Of a stretch of DNA of 35,154 nucleotides, positions 7,175 through 15,664 are shown one piece after another. The notes below the pieces were generated by a model. The model saw only the letters and a program-made list of their open reading frames with translations. It was not told the DNA's origin and searched no databases. Positions within the stretch are counted from its first letter, which is position 1, and each line of letters starts with the position of its first letter. This stretch comes from Alphaproteobacteria bacterium (GTDB lineage: Bacteria; Pseudomonadota; Alphaproteobacteria; RF32; CAG-239), in contig CAAFZY010000038.1 in NCBI GenBank assembly GCA_900767645.1, forward strand, positions 1 through 35,154, given 5' to 3'. The translations under genes and the position numbers were made by a program.

Positions 7175-7918
7175 TTATTTCAATTTGTTGATTTCTTCCT
7201 GAATGCCTTCAACGCCGATGGTTTGCAACGGAGTGCCGTTCAATACCAATGCCGGAACGCCGTGAATTTGCAATTTGTTGCCAAGTTGAGCAACATTGTT
7301 GATAGCATCTTGAGCTTTTTGAGCAGATACGTCGGCATTGAATTTAGCCATATCTAAGCCCAATTTTTCAGCGATGGCGTTAATTTTATCTTCGTCGAGT
7401 CTTTCATTTGAGCCGAGCAAAGCGGTGTACATTTCAATAAATTTGCCTTGTTCATTAGCGGCTAAAGCTGCTTTAGCGGCATATTTAGAAATCGGAGCAA
7501 CGAAAGTAATCGGTTTGAATACAAATTTAACATCAGGATTTGCTTTAACCAAAGCTTCAACGGTAGGAGCTAAACGTTTGCAATATCCGCATGAAAAATC
7601 AAAAAATTCAACCAAAACAACTTTGGCGTCTTTCGGGCCGACAAACGGAGTTGACGGGTCGTTGTGAAGCTCCTCAATGTTTTCTTTGAACAATTTGGCA
7701 GCTTCTTTAGCCTGAGCTTCGCGCTGTTGTTCTTCAAATTTTTGCAAGGCATTAATAATGATTTGCGGATCATTGTTCAATACAGATGCAACATCGGCAG
7801 CATTAACGGCAGCTTTCGGCTGTACGGTAGCTTTTTTGCAGTTTGTTGCGCACATTACAAAGCAAGATACGGCAACAACCAAAGCTACCAGAGAAATATA
7901 TAAAGAACTTTTATTCAT
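7175..7918 (-). CDS. DsbA-family periplasmic thiol-disulfide oxidoreductase
   Basis: A 247-residue thioredoxin-fold protein with an N-terminal membrane anchor or signal (residues about 6-24). Next come a charged helical segment (about 40-85) and the redox site CGYC (Cys110, Cys113) in FFDFSCGYCKR. The cis-Pro loop GVPALVLNG is near residue 223. The architecture matches DsbA/Com1- or ScsC-like proteins, in which the N-terminal helices can oligomerise the catalytic domain. It probably forms or isomerises disulfides in the periplasm; AVSC19 could alternatively be a lipobox. It lies upstream on the same strand as prepilin gene 1, whose product is Cys-rich. A terminator and a separate leader between them argue against one operon. 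SD AAGGA lies 9 nt before ATG. Confidence 0.9.
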   Translation of the reverse strand: MNKSSLYISLVALVVAVSCFVMCATNCKKATVQPKAAVNAADVASVLNNDPQIIINALQKFEEQQREAQAKEAAKLFKENIEELHNDPSTPFVGPKDAKVVLVEFFDFSCGYCKRLAPTVEALVKANPDVKFVFKPITFVAPISKYAAKAALAANEQGKFIEMYTALLGSNERLDEDKINAIAEKLGLDMAKFNADVSAQKAQDAINNVAQLGNKLQIHGVPALVLNGTPLQTIGVEGIQEEINKLK

Positions 7919-7921
7919 ATT

Positions 7922-7937
7922 TTGATATCCTTATCAA
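7922..7937 (-). promoter_or_regulatory. Inverted repeat around the dsbA-like SD
   Basis: TTGATA-N4-TATCAA overlaps the SD. On the minus strand the loop reads AGGA, so a small hairpin would display the SD in its loop. It resembles half of an FNR site but has the wrong spacing. It could be a chance or weak regulatory structure. Confidence 0.25.
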
Positions 7938-8047
7938 TAATTACGTAACTAAAAACAGATATAATCTAAACAATTATTTATTCATTTACAAGAATAATTT
8001 TATGCACTATGTTGACAAATGAGTATTTTATATTTCAGAGGATAAAA

Positions 8048-8707
8048 ATGTTTAATGTAAAAATTTCATTGTTTTCAAACACTAAAGAATTGGAACAAAA
8101 AATTGATATGCTGCATGATAAAATTATTGAAGTGGCAATGGTGTTCAAAAAAGCCGTCAATGTTTATTTGCAGGAAAAGCGCAGCACGGATTATCGCAAA
8201 TTAAGCAAAGAAATTAAAATTATCGAGCATGATGCCGATTGCTTGCGGCGTGATATTGAGAATCGACTTTACAGTCAAAATTTAATTCCGGATTTGCGCG
8301 GTAATGTGCTTGAGTTGGTGGAAAATTTGGATAAGGTAATTAATGAATTTGATGAGGTGGCTCATCAGTTCTACATCGAACAACCGGAAATTCCGGAAAA
8401 ATATTTTGAACGCTTTAAAGAATTGGTGTCGCAAGTTTGCGAATGTGCGGAAAATCTTTCAATGGCGTCGCGATCCTTTTTCCGCGATTTGTCGGTGGTA
8501 CGCGATTATGCGCAAAAGGTTTATTGGCTTGAGCATGAAAGCGATAAAACCAGCGCTTCATTAAAAGAGGCGGTGTTTGCTTCTGATTTGGAATTGGCGC
8601 ACAAACTGCAACTCGAATCGTTTTTGTCGGAAGTTGCCGATGTTGCCGATTTGGCGGAAGATTGTGTTGACAGATTGTTAATTTATGTAATTAAAAGAGA
8701 TATTTAA
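8048..8707 (+). CDS. DUF47 / PhoU-like phosphate transport regulator
   Basis: A 219-residue, all-helical acidic protein of the DUF47 (PhoU-like, Pit-accessory) family. Features include the long helix with KKAVNVYLQEKRSTDYRKLSK and the repeated helix pattern with LVENLDKVINEFDEVAHQF near residue 95. It ends VDRLLIYVIKRDI. It probably binds metal and modulates the phosphate permease encoded next, with which its stop overlaps the start by one base (TAATG). The ATG at 8048 is chosen because AGAGGA lies 5 nt upstream; the ATG at 8009 lacks an SD. DUF47-PiT pairs are a known arrangement. It acts in the cytoplasm. Confidence 0.9.
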   Translation: MFNVKISLFSNTKELEQKIDMLHDKIIEVAMVFKKAVNVYLQEKRSTDYRKLSKEIKIIEHDADCLRRDIENRLYSQNLIPDLRGNVLELVENLDKVINEFDEVAHQFYIEQPEIPEKYFERFKELVSQVCECAENLSMASRSFFRDLSVVRDYAQKVYWLEHESDKTSASLKEAVFASDLELAHKLQLESFLSEVADVADLAEDCVDRLLIYVIKRDI

Positions 8708-9765
8708 TGTATATGCCGGCTTATTTGTTTTTTTTGAGCAGCGGTTTGTTTTTGGGGTGGTCGCTGGGGGCTAATGACGCTTCTAACATTTTTGGTACGG
8801 CAGTCGGCTCAAAAATGGTAAAATTTAATACCGCGGCGATTGTTGCCTCAATTTTTGTGGTGCTCGGAGCAGTGTTCGGCGGGCAGGGCGCGGCCGCTAC
8901 TTTGGACGAACTCGGTTCGGTTAATGCTTTGGCGGGCTCTTTTATGGTGGCACTTGCGGCAGCTCTTACGGTTTATTGGATGCTCCGAATCGGTGTTACG
9001 GTTTCAATTTCGCAGGCGATTGTCGGCAGTATTATCGGTTGGAATCTTTATTGCGGTTTGGATACCGATTTAACGGCGCTCGGCAAAATTTTAAGCGGCT
9101 GGATTTTATGTCCGTTGTTGGCCGCGGTTTTGGCTGTGTTCTTATATTATATTTTGCGTAAAAACATCAGAAAAGCGCATCTGCATCTGTTGCGACAAGA
9201 CAGCTATATGCGTATTTCTTTAATTATTGCGGGCGCTTTGGGCGCTTATGCGTTGGGAGCCAATAATATTGCCAATGTTATGGGCGTGTTTGCCGAATCG
9301 TCGCCGTTTAAACCGGTGGCGTTGGGTTCATTTTTACAATTAAGCGGAGAACAGGTGCTGTTTTTAATGGGAGCAATTGCCATCTGTGTCGGAATTTTTA
9401 CCTATTCAAAAAAAGTGATGATGACTGTGGGCAACAACTTGATGAAAATGACTCCGCTGATGGCTTTGACGGTGGTTTTGGCCAATGCCGGCGCTTTGTT
9501 TATATTTTCATCACAAGGATTGCAACATTTTTTGCACAGTTACGGATTGCCGGCGTTTCCTTTGGTGCCGGTTTCAAGTACGCAGGCGGTTATCGGCGGT
9601 ATTTTGGGCATCGGACTCCTGAAAGGCGGGCGCGGGGTTAATTGGTCAATTACCGGTAAAATTATGGCAGGTTGGGTGATAACACCGTTAATTGCCATGC
9701 TGATATGTTTTATTTGCCTGTTCTTTTTGGAAAATGTGTTTAATCAGGTTGTATATATGCAATAA
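8707..9765 (+). CDS. PiT-family inorganic phosphate permease
   Basis: A 352-residue membrane protein of about ten segments with the two inverted PiT signatures. GANDASNIFGTAVGSKMV is near residue 22 and GANNIANVMG near residue 184. PVSSTQAVIGG in the second half mirrors VSISQAIVGS in the first. PiT proteins import metal-phosphate complexes by proton or sodium symport. The start overlaps the stop of the DUF47 gene, implying translational coupling. No pst or pho genes are present, so this may be a constitutive low-affinity system. No terminator is seen after it; the next gene has its own promoter. Confidence 0.95.
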   Translation: MYMPAYLFFLSSGLFLGWSLGANDASNIFGTAVGSKMVKFNTAAIVASIFVVLGAVFGGQGAAATLDELGSVNALAGSFMVALAAALTVYWMLRIGVTVSISQAIVGSIIGWNLYCGLDTDLTALGKILSGWILCPLLAAVLAVFLYYILRKNIRKAHLHLLRQDSYMRISLIIAGALGAYALGANNIANVMGVFAESSPFKPVALGSFLQLSGEQVLFLMGAIAICVGIFTYSKKVMMTVGNNLMKMTPLMALTVVLANAGALFIFSSQGLQHFLHSYGLPAFPLVPVSSTQAVIGGILGIGLLKGGRGVNWSITGKIMAGWVITPLIAMLICFICLFFLENVFNQVVYMQ

Positions 9766-9782
9766 TTTTTTATTTTGTCCTA

Positions 9783-9811
9783 TTGACAAAAAATGCAAAA
9801 GTTGCTAATCT
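9783..9811 (+). promoter_or_regulatory. Strong sigma70-type promoter of orphan gene 1
   Basis: TTGACA (9783-9788) and TAATCT (9806-9811) with a 17-nt spacer. The downstream leader of about 40 nt is AT-rich and contains no Shine-Dalgarno sequence before the ATG at 9857. Confidence 0.75.
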
Positions 9812-9856
9812 GTAAGCTCATATGTAATTATTGTTTAACTATTAAAATTTCTATTT

Positions 9857-10255
9857 ATGAAAAAAGACGAAATTTTCATGGATGTGGCAAAAGCTTTCGC
9901 CTATGCGGAAAATGAAAGCAACACTCCGCGCTTTGCGGCAGAGCTCAAGAATTACACCGGTTTGAGAACCAAATTCCTCTGTGAATCGGTAACGAAGGCG
10001 GCAATCAAAATAGCGCTGACTTACACCGGAAACGAAACTCCGGCTATGCTCGGCATTAAGCCGCAAGATATAACGCGCTACATGCCGTATGGTTCCAACA
10101 TGACTGTTTTGCCGACCGACAAGCTTTCTGCCGTGGCGGAACGCTACTATCAAAAGGTAAGGGCAATGGAACTGAAAGAAATGAAGAAAAAGGCTTATCA
10201 GTGGGGATTTACCGCCAATGAGCTTTTTCCGGAAAGCGTGTCCTCAATCCATTAA
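9857..10255 (+). CDS. Hypothetical protein, 132 residues, no SD (orphan gene 1)
   Basis: I do not recognise this protein. It appears soluble and helical, with no signal peptide. An acidic N-terminus (MKKDEIFMDVAKAFAYAENE) is followed by a mixed central part and a basic helix near residues 90-112 (ERYYQKVRAMELKEMKKKAY). It is monocistronic, with a near-consensus promoter and a terminator of its own. The start context is TCTATTTATG without an SD, like two other orphan genes here. Codon use looks somewhat less AT-biased than neighbours (for example CTC, GCG and ACC), though I did not compute it. It could be a lineage-specific, strongly transcribed small protein. Confidence 0.7.
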   Translation: MKKDEIFMDVAKAFAYAENESNTPRFAAELKNYTGLRTKFLCESVTKAAIKIALTYTGNETPAMLGIKPQDITRYMPYGSNMTVLPTDKLSAVAERYYQKVRAMELKEMKKKAYQWGFTANELFPESVSSIH

Positions 10256-10282
10256 TGATTAATGGAAATTTTCCTGATTTTG

Positions 10283-10318
10283 AAAAAAGAACGTTGTAAA
10301 AGCGTTCTTTTTTTGTTT
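10283..10318 (+). terminator. Terminator of orphan gene 1
   Basis: An 11-bp stem (10283-10293 with 10303-10313) with a 9-nt loop is followed by T-rich sequence. A second perfect inverted repeat CCATTAAT-G-ATTAATGG (10249-10265) spans the stop codon just before it. Confidence 0.85.
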
Positions 10319-10412
10319 TAAATGCTAAAAATTTGCTTATTATGCTTGTATTGCTGTAAAAATCGGCTAAAATCAGCATAACTTTAATTTTATATCAGGA
10401 GAAAAATTTACA

Positions 10413-12110
10413 ATGTCTAAAATTCTTGTCACTTCTGCATTGCCATATATTAACGGTGTGCCGCACTTGGGGCACATGGTAGGTTGCTTGCTGCCGTCTG
10501 ATGTTTATGCGCGCTATATGCGAATGATGGGAAATGAAGTGCTATATGTTGTAGGCACCGACGAGCACGGCACTACTTCTGAAGTGGGGGCGTTAAAAGC
10601 CGGTATGGATGTTCAGGCTTATTGTGATATGAATCACGACCGCCACTACCGCACTTATAAAGATTTTGAGCTCTCGTTTGACTACTTCGGGCGTACATCT
10701 TCTGAACAAAACAAAGAAATGACGTATCATATTTTTGAGCAACTTGATAAAAACGGCTTTATTGAAGAGCGTACGGTTAAACAAATTTACTCAATTGATG
10801 ACAAAATGTTTTTGGCTGACCGCTATATTACCGGAACATGTCCGCATTGCGGCTATGACAAAGCGCGCGGCGACCAGTGCGAAAACTGCACCAAAGTTTT
10901 GGAACCGACTGATTTGATTGATGCCCGCAGCACTATTTCAGGCAGTAAAAACCTTGAAGTGCGCGAAACTAAGCACTTGTTTTTGAATTTGCCGAAAATC
11001 GAGCCAAAACTTCGCGAATGGCTTAAAACCAAAGAGGCGTTTTGGCCGGAAGTAGCTTATTCCATCGCGCAAAAATGGATTAAAGAAGGCTTGCAACCGC
11101 GTTGTATTACGCGTGACTTAAAATGGGGCTTTCCGGTTAATAAAGCCGGCTTTGAAGATAAAGTGTTTTATGTTTGGTTTGATGCGCCTATCGGTTACAT
11201 CGGCATTACCAAGCAATGGTCAGATGAAAAGCCTGAAGAACGCAACTGGAAAGATTGGTGGTATGGAGCCAAAGATGTTCGCCATGTTGAGTTTATGGGC
11301 AAAGACAATGTTCCGTATCATGCCATTACGTTTCCGGCGACCTTGCTGGGTACCGGCGAACCTTGGACTCAGGTTGATTACTTAAAAGGTTTCAGCTACT
11401 TAACATATGAGGGAGGTAAGTTTTCAAAATCAGAACAGCGCGGCATTTTCGCCGAGGATGCAGTTAAAGAATTTCCGGCTGATTATTGGCGCTATTGGCT
11501 GATGAGCAATGTGCCGGAAAGCTCTGATTCAAGCTTTTCGTTTGATTTGTTTGCCGCGGTGGTAAATAAAGACTTAAACGGCGTTTTGGGCAACTTTGTA
11601 TCCCGCGTTTTGAAAATGACATCATCAAAAATCGGTAACGAAGTGCCGGCCGGCGGTGAATTAACCGCGGTTGAAAATGAGTTGATTGCCAATTTGCAAC
11701 AGCATACCGATGACTATTTCAAATATATGAATGAACTTGAGTTTCGCAAAGCTCTTAATGAATTGCGCGCTATTTGGGTTGAAGGCAATAACTATATTTC
11801 AGTTACAGAGCCGTGGGCGGTGATTAAAACCGATGCGGAGCGCGCGGCGGCAATTTTGCGGGTTTGCATTAATCTTATCAGAATTTTTGCCATTCTGTCA
11901 GCGCCGATTATGCCTGATGTGGCGGCTAAAATGCTTGCTAAATTGCACCTTGACGCTAAAGATATGCCTTTGCTTAAAGGCTTTAATATCGCCAAAGAAA
12001 TAACCGCGGTTAAAGCCGGTCAGCCGTTTGAAGTGGGCGATATGCTGTTTGAGCGTATTACGCCGGAAAAAGTTGAAGAACTTAAACAAAAATACGGGAG
12101 TAAAAAATAA
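10413..12110 (+). CDS. metG: Methionyl-tRNA synthetase
   Basis: A class I aminoacyl-tRNA synthetase charging tRNA-Met. The HIGH-like motif is PHLGH (residues 17-21) and the KMSKS-like motif is KFSKS (336-340). A zinc knuckle with Cys143, Cys146, Cys156 and Cys159 sits in the connective peptide, as in the longer-knuckle MetRS group. At 565 residues it ends after the anticodon-binding helical domain and lacks the C-terminal tRNA-binding (EMAP/Trbp111-like) domain found in many bacterial MetRS. SD AGGAG lies upstream of the ATG. Its stop overlaps the next start (TAATG), so the downstream membrane protein is translationally coupled. Confidence 0.97.
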   Translation: MSKILVTSALPYINGVPHLGHMVGCLLPSDVYARYMRMMGNEVLYVVGTDEHGTTSEVGALKAGMDVQAYCDMNHDRHYRTYKDFELSFDYFGRTSSEQNKEMTYHIFEQLDKNGFIEERTVKQIYSIDDKMFLADRYITGTCPHCGYDKARGDQCENCTKVLEPTDLIDARSTISGSKNLEVRETKHLFLNLPKIEPKLREWLKTKEAFWPEVAYSIAQKWIKEGLQPRCITRDLKWGFPVNKAGFEDKVFYVWFDAPIGYIGITKQWSDEKPEERNWKDWWYGAKDVRHVEFMGKDNVPYHAITFPATLLGTGEPWTQVDYLKGFSYLTYEGGKFSKSEQRGIFAEDAVKEFPADYWRYWLMSNVPESSDSSFSFDLFAAVVNKDLNGVLGNFVSRVLKMTSSKIGNEVPAGGELTAVENELIANLQQHTDDYFKYMNELEFRKALNELRAIWVEGNNYISVTEPWAVIKTDAERAAAILRVCINLIRIFAILSAPIMPDVAAKMLAKLHLDAKDMPLLKGFNIAKEITAVKAGQPFEVGDMLFERITPEKVEELKQKYGSKK

Positions 12111-13027
12111 TGGATTTGGTTCGCTTAAAATCTATTCGATTGCACGGATTGAGTAAATTTTTTCATAAGGTTTTTATGGTTTTGACATATCCCTTGCGTC
12201 ACATTTTTATTTTTTCAACCTGTGTGATAATTTTTTTGGCAGTGCTGATTGCGCTTCCGTTATTATTCGGGGTTTCGGTTAATCATGTCGGCGACTGGTA
12301 TTTGCTGAAGTGCGATGAAAATCATATTTGCACCGAAATTCAGGAAAAACTTGAAAAAGCGGTTAAAACCGAACCGTCAGAAGTTTCGGCTCCGAAAATT
12401 ATACGCAATAAGCCTGTGGAAGAAAATGAGGCGATAAAAGAAAGCCGCCAAGTATTCAAAAAGGCTCCGCTTCCTGATGTTTCAGATACGCCTGAAGCGG
12501 AAAATAAGCCGAAAAAGCAATATAAAATTATGAATATTAAAAAGAATCCGCCGATTAGCCGCGTTGAAGTTATGTCGGCGCCGGTTAAGGTTGAAAGTAA
12601 AAATGAGCCGACAGAGCTGATTAAAGTTTCGGAACCGGTGGAACTGCCGGCAATGCAGCCCGCAAAGGCGGCAGAGGTTAAGCCGGAGTTGCCCGCTTCA
12701 AGATATTATCGCCGCGATGATACTTTGCCGCTTGTGTATGAAGATACGCCGACAACAGTTGAAGGTGAAACTTTTGTGTTCAGCGCCAATGAAATTTCGG
12801 TCGGCAATACTTATATAATTTTGTACGGCATTTATACCGATCCTGAAAAATATAATCAAGATGAGGCTGGTCAGTATTTGAAAGAGTTGGCAGACGGCAA
12901 AATGTCGGAGTGCAAAATTGTGGCGTATACTCAACACAATATTGCTACCGGCGTGTGCTTTTTAGACGGTCGCAGTATTAACCAAAATCTGGTTGATGCC
13001 GGATTTGCCGATAACATTGCTTTATAA
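12110..13027 (+). CDS. Membrane-anchored protein with degenerate SNase-like domain
   Basis: A 305-residue protein in three parts: a basic N-terminus and one membrane segment (about residues 31-57), a long Pro/Glu/Lys-rich linker (about 85-215), and a C-terminal domain from about 222. The C-terminal part follows the staphylococcal-nuclease pattern (VGNTYIILYGIYTDPE, then EAGQYLKELADGKMSECKI, then ATGVCFLDGRSINQNLVDAG). The catalytic Arg residues of the active enzyme (in the RLxxxDTPE and ERY/GR regions) are not seen. It is therefore probably an inactive, binding-only version facing the periplasm. It is translationally coupled to metG, and trkH follows 11 nt later. Confidence 0.75.
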   Translation: MDLVRLKSIRLHGLSKFFHKVFMVLTYPLRHIFIFSTCVIIFLAVLIALPLLFGVSVNHVGDWYLLKCDENHICTEIQEKLEKAVKTEPSEVSAPKIIRNKPVEENEAIKESRQVFKKAPLPDVSDTPEAENKPKKQYKIMNIKKNPPISRVEVMSAPVKVESKNEPTELIKVSEPVELPAMQPAKAAEVKPELPASRYYRRDDTLPLVYEDTPTTVEGETFVFSANEISVGNTYIILYGIYTDPEKYNQDEAGQYLKELADGKMSECKIVAYTQHNIATGVCFLDGRSINQNLVDAGFADNIAL

Positions 13028-13038
13028 GGATTGTTCAC

Positions 13039-14481
13039 ATGTGGCAGCCGGTGTTGATGATTGACGGCTTTATACTTTCGGTTTTGGGCTTGACTATGCT
13101 TATTCCGGCTGCCTTTGATATTTATGAGCAAAAGCTGTTGCAGTCGCCTTTTTTAACCGCTTCTTTTGTTACCATATTTATCGGTATGACCCTGTTTTTG
13201 GCAAGTAAAGTGCGGATTAATCGCATCAGCTTAAAACAAGGCTATTTGGTAACATGCGCTTGTTGGCTTTCGGTTGCGGTGTTTGCCTCAATTCCTTTTT
13301 ATTTATATGGAATCGGCGGAAATATAAGCTCGGCTTTGTTTGAGGGAACTTCAGGCATTACCGGCACGGGGGCAACGGTTGTTTTCGATGTTGAAGCGCT
13401 TCCGCGTTCGGTGTTGATTTGGCGCTCAATTTTGAATGGCTTGGGCGGCATCGGAAATATTATTTTCGCGGTGGCAATGTTGCCGTTTTTAGGAATCGGC
13501 GGTATGCAAATTTTTCAGCGTGAAAATGCCGATACCGGCGATAAATTTATGCCTAGATTTGTTGATATGGCAAAGTGGATTATCGTGGTTTATTTGTGTT
13601 TGGTTATGCTTTGCGCGGTTTTGCTGCATTGGTGCGGCATGGGCTGGTATGATGCGGTAAATCATGCATTGTCGGCGGTTGCGACCGGAGGGTTTTCAAC
13701 CAAAAATGATTCAATTGCATATTTTGACAGCGCAACCATAGAAATGGTGATTTCTTTGTTTATGATAATCGGGTCGTTGCCGATAACTTTTTACATAATT
13801 TTGCTCCGAAACCATGAGATAGAACCGTTTCGATTCGGGCAGGCAAAACAATTTTTGCAAACTGTTTTGCTTTTGGTGTTGCTGATTGCGCTATGGCTGA
13901 GTTTGAAAAACGATGTGCCGTTTTTAACCTCGCTGCGTTGGAGTTCTTTTAATATTATATCCGTTATTACCACCACCGGTTTTGCCTCAACCGATTTTTT
14001 GAGTTGGGGAATTTGGACCGCGGTGTTTTTTTCATTGTTATCACTGCATGGCGGGTGTATCGGTTCAACTACCGGCTCGGTTAAAACCATGCGTTGGCAA
14101 GTGTTGTTTTCATATATCCATAAGGTAATAGCATCGGCGGTTAATCCCAATCGGGTGGTGCCGGTAAAGGTTGGAGACGTTCCGGTTGCTGATAAAGTTG
14201 TTATCTCGGTGTTGGTTTACATTTTGCTCTTTTTTATAACTATTGCGATTTGCGCAATCAGCTTAAATTTTATGGGATATGATTTTACAACATCGCTTTC
14301 GGCCGCAATAGCAAGTATTACCAATACCGGCCCCGGAATTGCGACTGAAATAGGAATTGCCGGAAATTATGCGTTCTTTTCGCCGATGGCAAAATTATTG
14401 CTTTGTGCGGCTATGATGTTTGGTCGTTTGGAAATTTTAACTTTGTTGGTTATCTTTACGCCGTCATTTTGGAAAAATTAG
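13039..14481 (+). CDS. trkH: TrkH-family potassium uptake permease
   Basis: An integral membrane protein of 480 residues with the four pore-loop repeats of the TrkH/KtrB family. Their selectivity-filter glycines lie in GITGTGAT (about residue 109), VATGGFST (about 214), TTTGFAST (about 314) and TNTGPGIA (about 429). It would import K+ with a TrkA-type nucleotide-binding partner, which is not encoded in this window. SD AAGGA lies 8 nt before the ATG. It is the last gene of the metG cluster. Its 3' end overlaps the convergent RHH gene by 4 nt, so no room exists for a terminator. Confidence 0.95.
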   Translation: MWQPVLMIDGFILSVLGLTMLIPAAFDIYEQKLLQSPFLTASFVTIFIGMTLFLASKVRINRISLKQGYLVTCACWLSVAVFASIPFYLYGIGGNISSALFEGTSGITGTGATVVFDVEALPRSVLIWRSILNGLGGIGNIIFAVAMLPFLGIGGMQIFQRENADTGDKFMPRFVDMAKWIIVVYLCLVMLCAVLLHWCGMGWYDAVNHALSAVATGGFSTKNDSIAYFDSATIEMVISLFMIIGSLPITFYIILLRNHEIEPFRFGQAKQFLQTVLLLVLLIALWLSLKNDVPFLTSLRWSSFNIISVITTTGFASTDFLSWGIWTAVFFSLLSLHGGCIGSTTGSVKTMRWQVLFSYIHKVIASAVNPNRVVPVKVGDVPVADKVVISVLVYILLFFITIAICAISLNFMGYDFTTSLSAAIASITNTGPGIATEIGIAGNYAFFSPMAKLLLCAAMMFGRLEILTLLVIFTPSFWKN

Positions 14482-14687
14482 TGCTGTTGTCTGACGTAAT
14501 TTAAAATATAAATTCTGATACTGCTTGATAAGCTCTCATGCGTGCGGGCCGAATCTATTTCGGTGACAAGCTCATTCAAGCTTAATTTACGAGCAGATGC
14601 AATCTGTTTTAGCTCGTCGAAGAACTCTTTTTCAACGGTGAAGCTGGTTTCATGTCGGCCGGCGATGGTAACGGAATATTTATGCAT
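14478..14687 (-). CDS. Ribbon-helix-helix protein (RHH_4-like)
   Basis: A 69-residue protein with the pattern of alphaproteobacterial ribbon-helix-helix proteins. A short beta strand (HETSFTVEKEFFDEL) is followed by two helices (KQIASARKLSLNELVTEIDS and LSSSIRIYILNYVRQQ). Such proteins are thought to bind DNA as dimers; no target is known. It starts 1 nt after the sspB stop, so it is coupled to sspB. From memory, sspB and an RHH_4 gene are neighbours in several alphaproteobacteria, which supports the call. Confidence 0.85.
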   Translation of the reverse strand: MHKYSVTIAGRHETSFTVEKEFFDELKQIASARKLSLNELVTEIDSARTHESLSSSIRIYILNYVRQQH

Positions 14688-14688
14688 G

Positions 14689-15162
14689 TTATTTTTTTCG
14701 GAAACTGTCGATGGAAATTACTTCTGCAGGGTGAGTATTTGGAGCCTGACTGATTTCATGCTCAAGCTTGGCAAGTTTTTCTTCATCTTCGTCAGGTTCG
14801 TTGTCAGGCTTAAAACTTAATCCAAATCGGGCGCATGGGTCGGCAAAATAGGTGATTGCAGCAAACGGAACCGTTAATTTATACGGAATGCCGCCAAACA
14901 TCAGCACCACTGAAAATTTATCAGTATCAACATGCAGGTCAGAAAATTGGTGTTGCAAAACGATGGTAATTTCTTTAGGGTATTGCGTTTTTAAGCTTTC
15001 TGGCATTTCAACGCCGGCAAAATCAGTTCGGAACGTAATGTAAAAATGATTTTCGCCGAGCAATCCTTCAGCTTCGGCAAATTTAAGAGCGTCAACAATC
15101 ACGCCGCGTAAATTTTTATTTACCAGTTCGTCATAATTAATTTCCGATTCGGGGTTTTGCAT
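14689..15162 (-). CDS. sspB: SspB-family ClpXP adaptor
   Basis: A 157-residue protein of the alphaproteobacterial SspB type. The N-terminal substrate-binding domain includes DALKFAEAEGL, the strands HFYITFRTDFAGVEMP and PKEITIVLQHQF, and GGIPYKLTVPFAAITYFADP near residue 90. A flexible acidic linker and a short basic C-terminal tail (ISIDSFRKK) follow; that tail is in the position of the ClpX-binding peptide in known SspB. SspB binds the N-terminal part of the ssrA tag and hands tagged proteins to ClpXP. The tmRNA gene encoding that tag is immediately upstream on the same strand. SD AGAGGA; own promoter candidate at 15197-15224. Confidence 0.93.
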   Translation of the reverse strand: MQNPESEINYDELVNKNLRGVIVDALKFAEAEGLLGENHFYITFRTDFAGVEMPESLKTQYPKEITIVLQHQFSDLHVDTDKFSVVLMFGGIPYKLTVPFAAITYFADPCARFGLSFKPDNEPDEDEEKLAKLEHEISQAPNTHPAEVISIDSFRKK

Positions 15163-15196
15163 TTTATTTTCCTCTTGTTACATTACCTTTACGGGT

Positions 15197-15224
15197 ATTA
15201 TAAAAGCAATTTACAAAACTTCAA
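15197..15224 (-). promoter_or_regulatory. Candidate promoter of sspB
   Basis: TTGAAG (15224-15219) and TATAAT (15202-15197) on the minus strand with a 16-nt spacer. It lies just after the tmRNA terminator and 35 nt upstream of the sspB ATG. It suggests sspB is transcribed separately from tmRNA. Confidence 0.6.
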
Positions 15225-15228
15225 GCAT

Positions 15229-15261
15229 AAAAAATGAGCCGTTCTGTTGCTAGGTGGCTCA
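15229..15261 (-). terminator. tmRNA terminator
   Basis: TGAGCC (15260-15255) pairs with GGCTCA (15240-15235) on the minus strand, followed by a run of six T. It marks the 3' end of the precursor just after the coding piece. Confidence 0.8.
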
Positions 15262-15460
15262 AACCCCACTTTTAACAAACCAAGGTTAAAAGAATCTGAT
15301 TTTGTTACTTTCGCTTAAATTAAGCAGCTACGGCAACAGGTGCAAAATTATCATTTGCATTCATTTATTTTGAACCGATAACGGTGGTATCCCGCCGAAC
15401 ACAGCAAGTATCTTTAATATATACTGTCAAACCTATTTCACCCCCTCGTATCCGGCTGTT

Positions 15461-15558
15461 TAAGCGGCTCCTGCTTGCAAGTTTTTTCTTTATGTAGCGG
15501 TTTTGTACACCGCAGAAAAAACTTACATCGCATTAGCCGGCTTAAACAGCCGTCACTA
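15461..15558. repeat. 98-bp palindromic repeat A in the tmRNA intervening segment
   Basis: Identical over 98 bp to 15665-15762. The unit is an imperfect long palindrome. With its left flank, CGGCTGTTTAAGC (15454-15466) mirrors GCTTAAACAGCCG near its right end. Within, AAGTTTTTTCT mirrors AGAAAAAACTT, and the centre is a GCGGT/ACCGC hairpin. It encodes no convincing protein. It would form a large stem in the precursor RNA between the acceptor and coding pieces. Confidence 0.9.
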
Positions 15559-15664
15559 TAAACGCTCTCATGCTTGTTGCTCACTCACTCGTGTAGTTTT
15601 TACCTACAAGTCGTTCGCTCGCAACGGCGCAGCAGAGCATTTCTCTGCATTTTTGCAGTTAAGA

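Noticed and set aside
7922..7937. FNR-type operator TTGAT-N-ATCAA before the DsbA-family gene
   Set aside because: The gap between half-sites is 6 nt rather than 4, and the repeat coincides with the SD.
14542..14820. A 92-codon frame on the plus strand opposite the RHH and sspB genes
   Set aside because: It overlaps two recognised genes, lacks an SD and a domain, and appears to be a shadow of their coding sequence.
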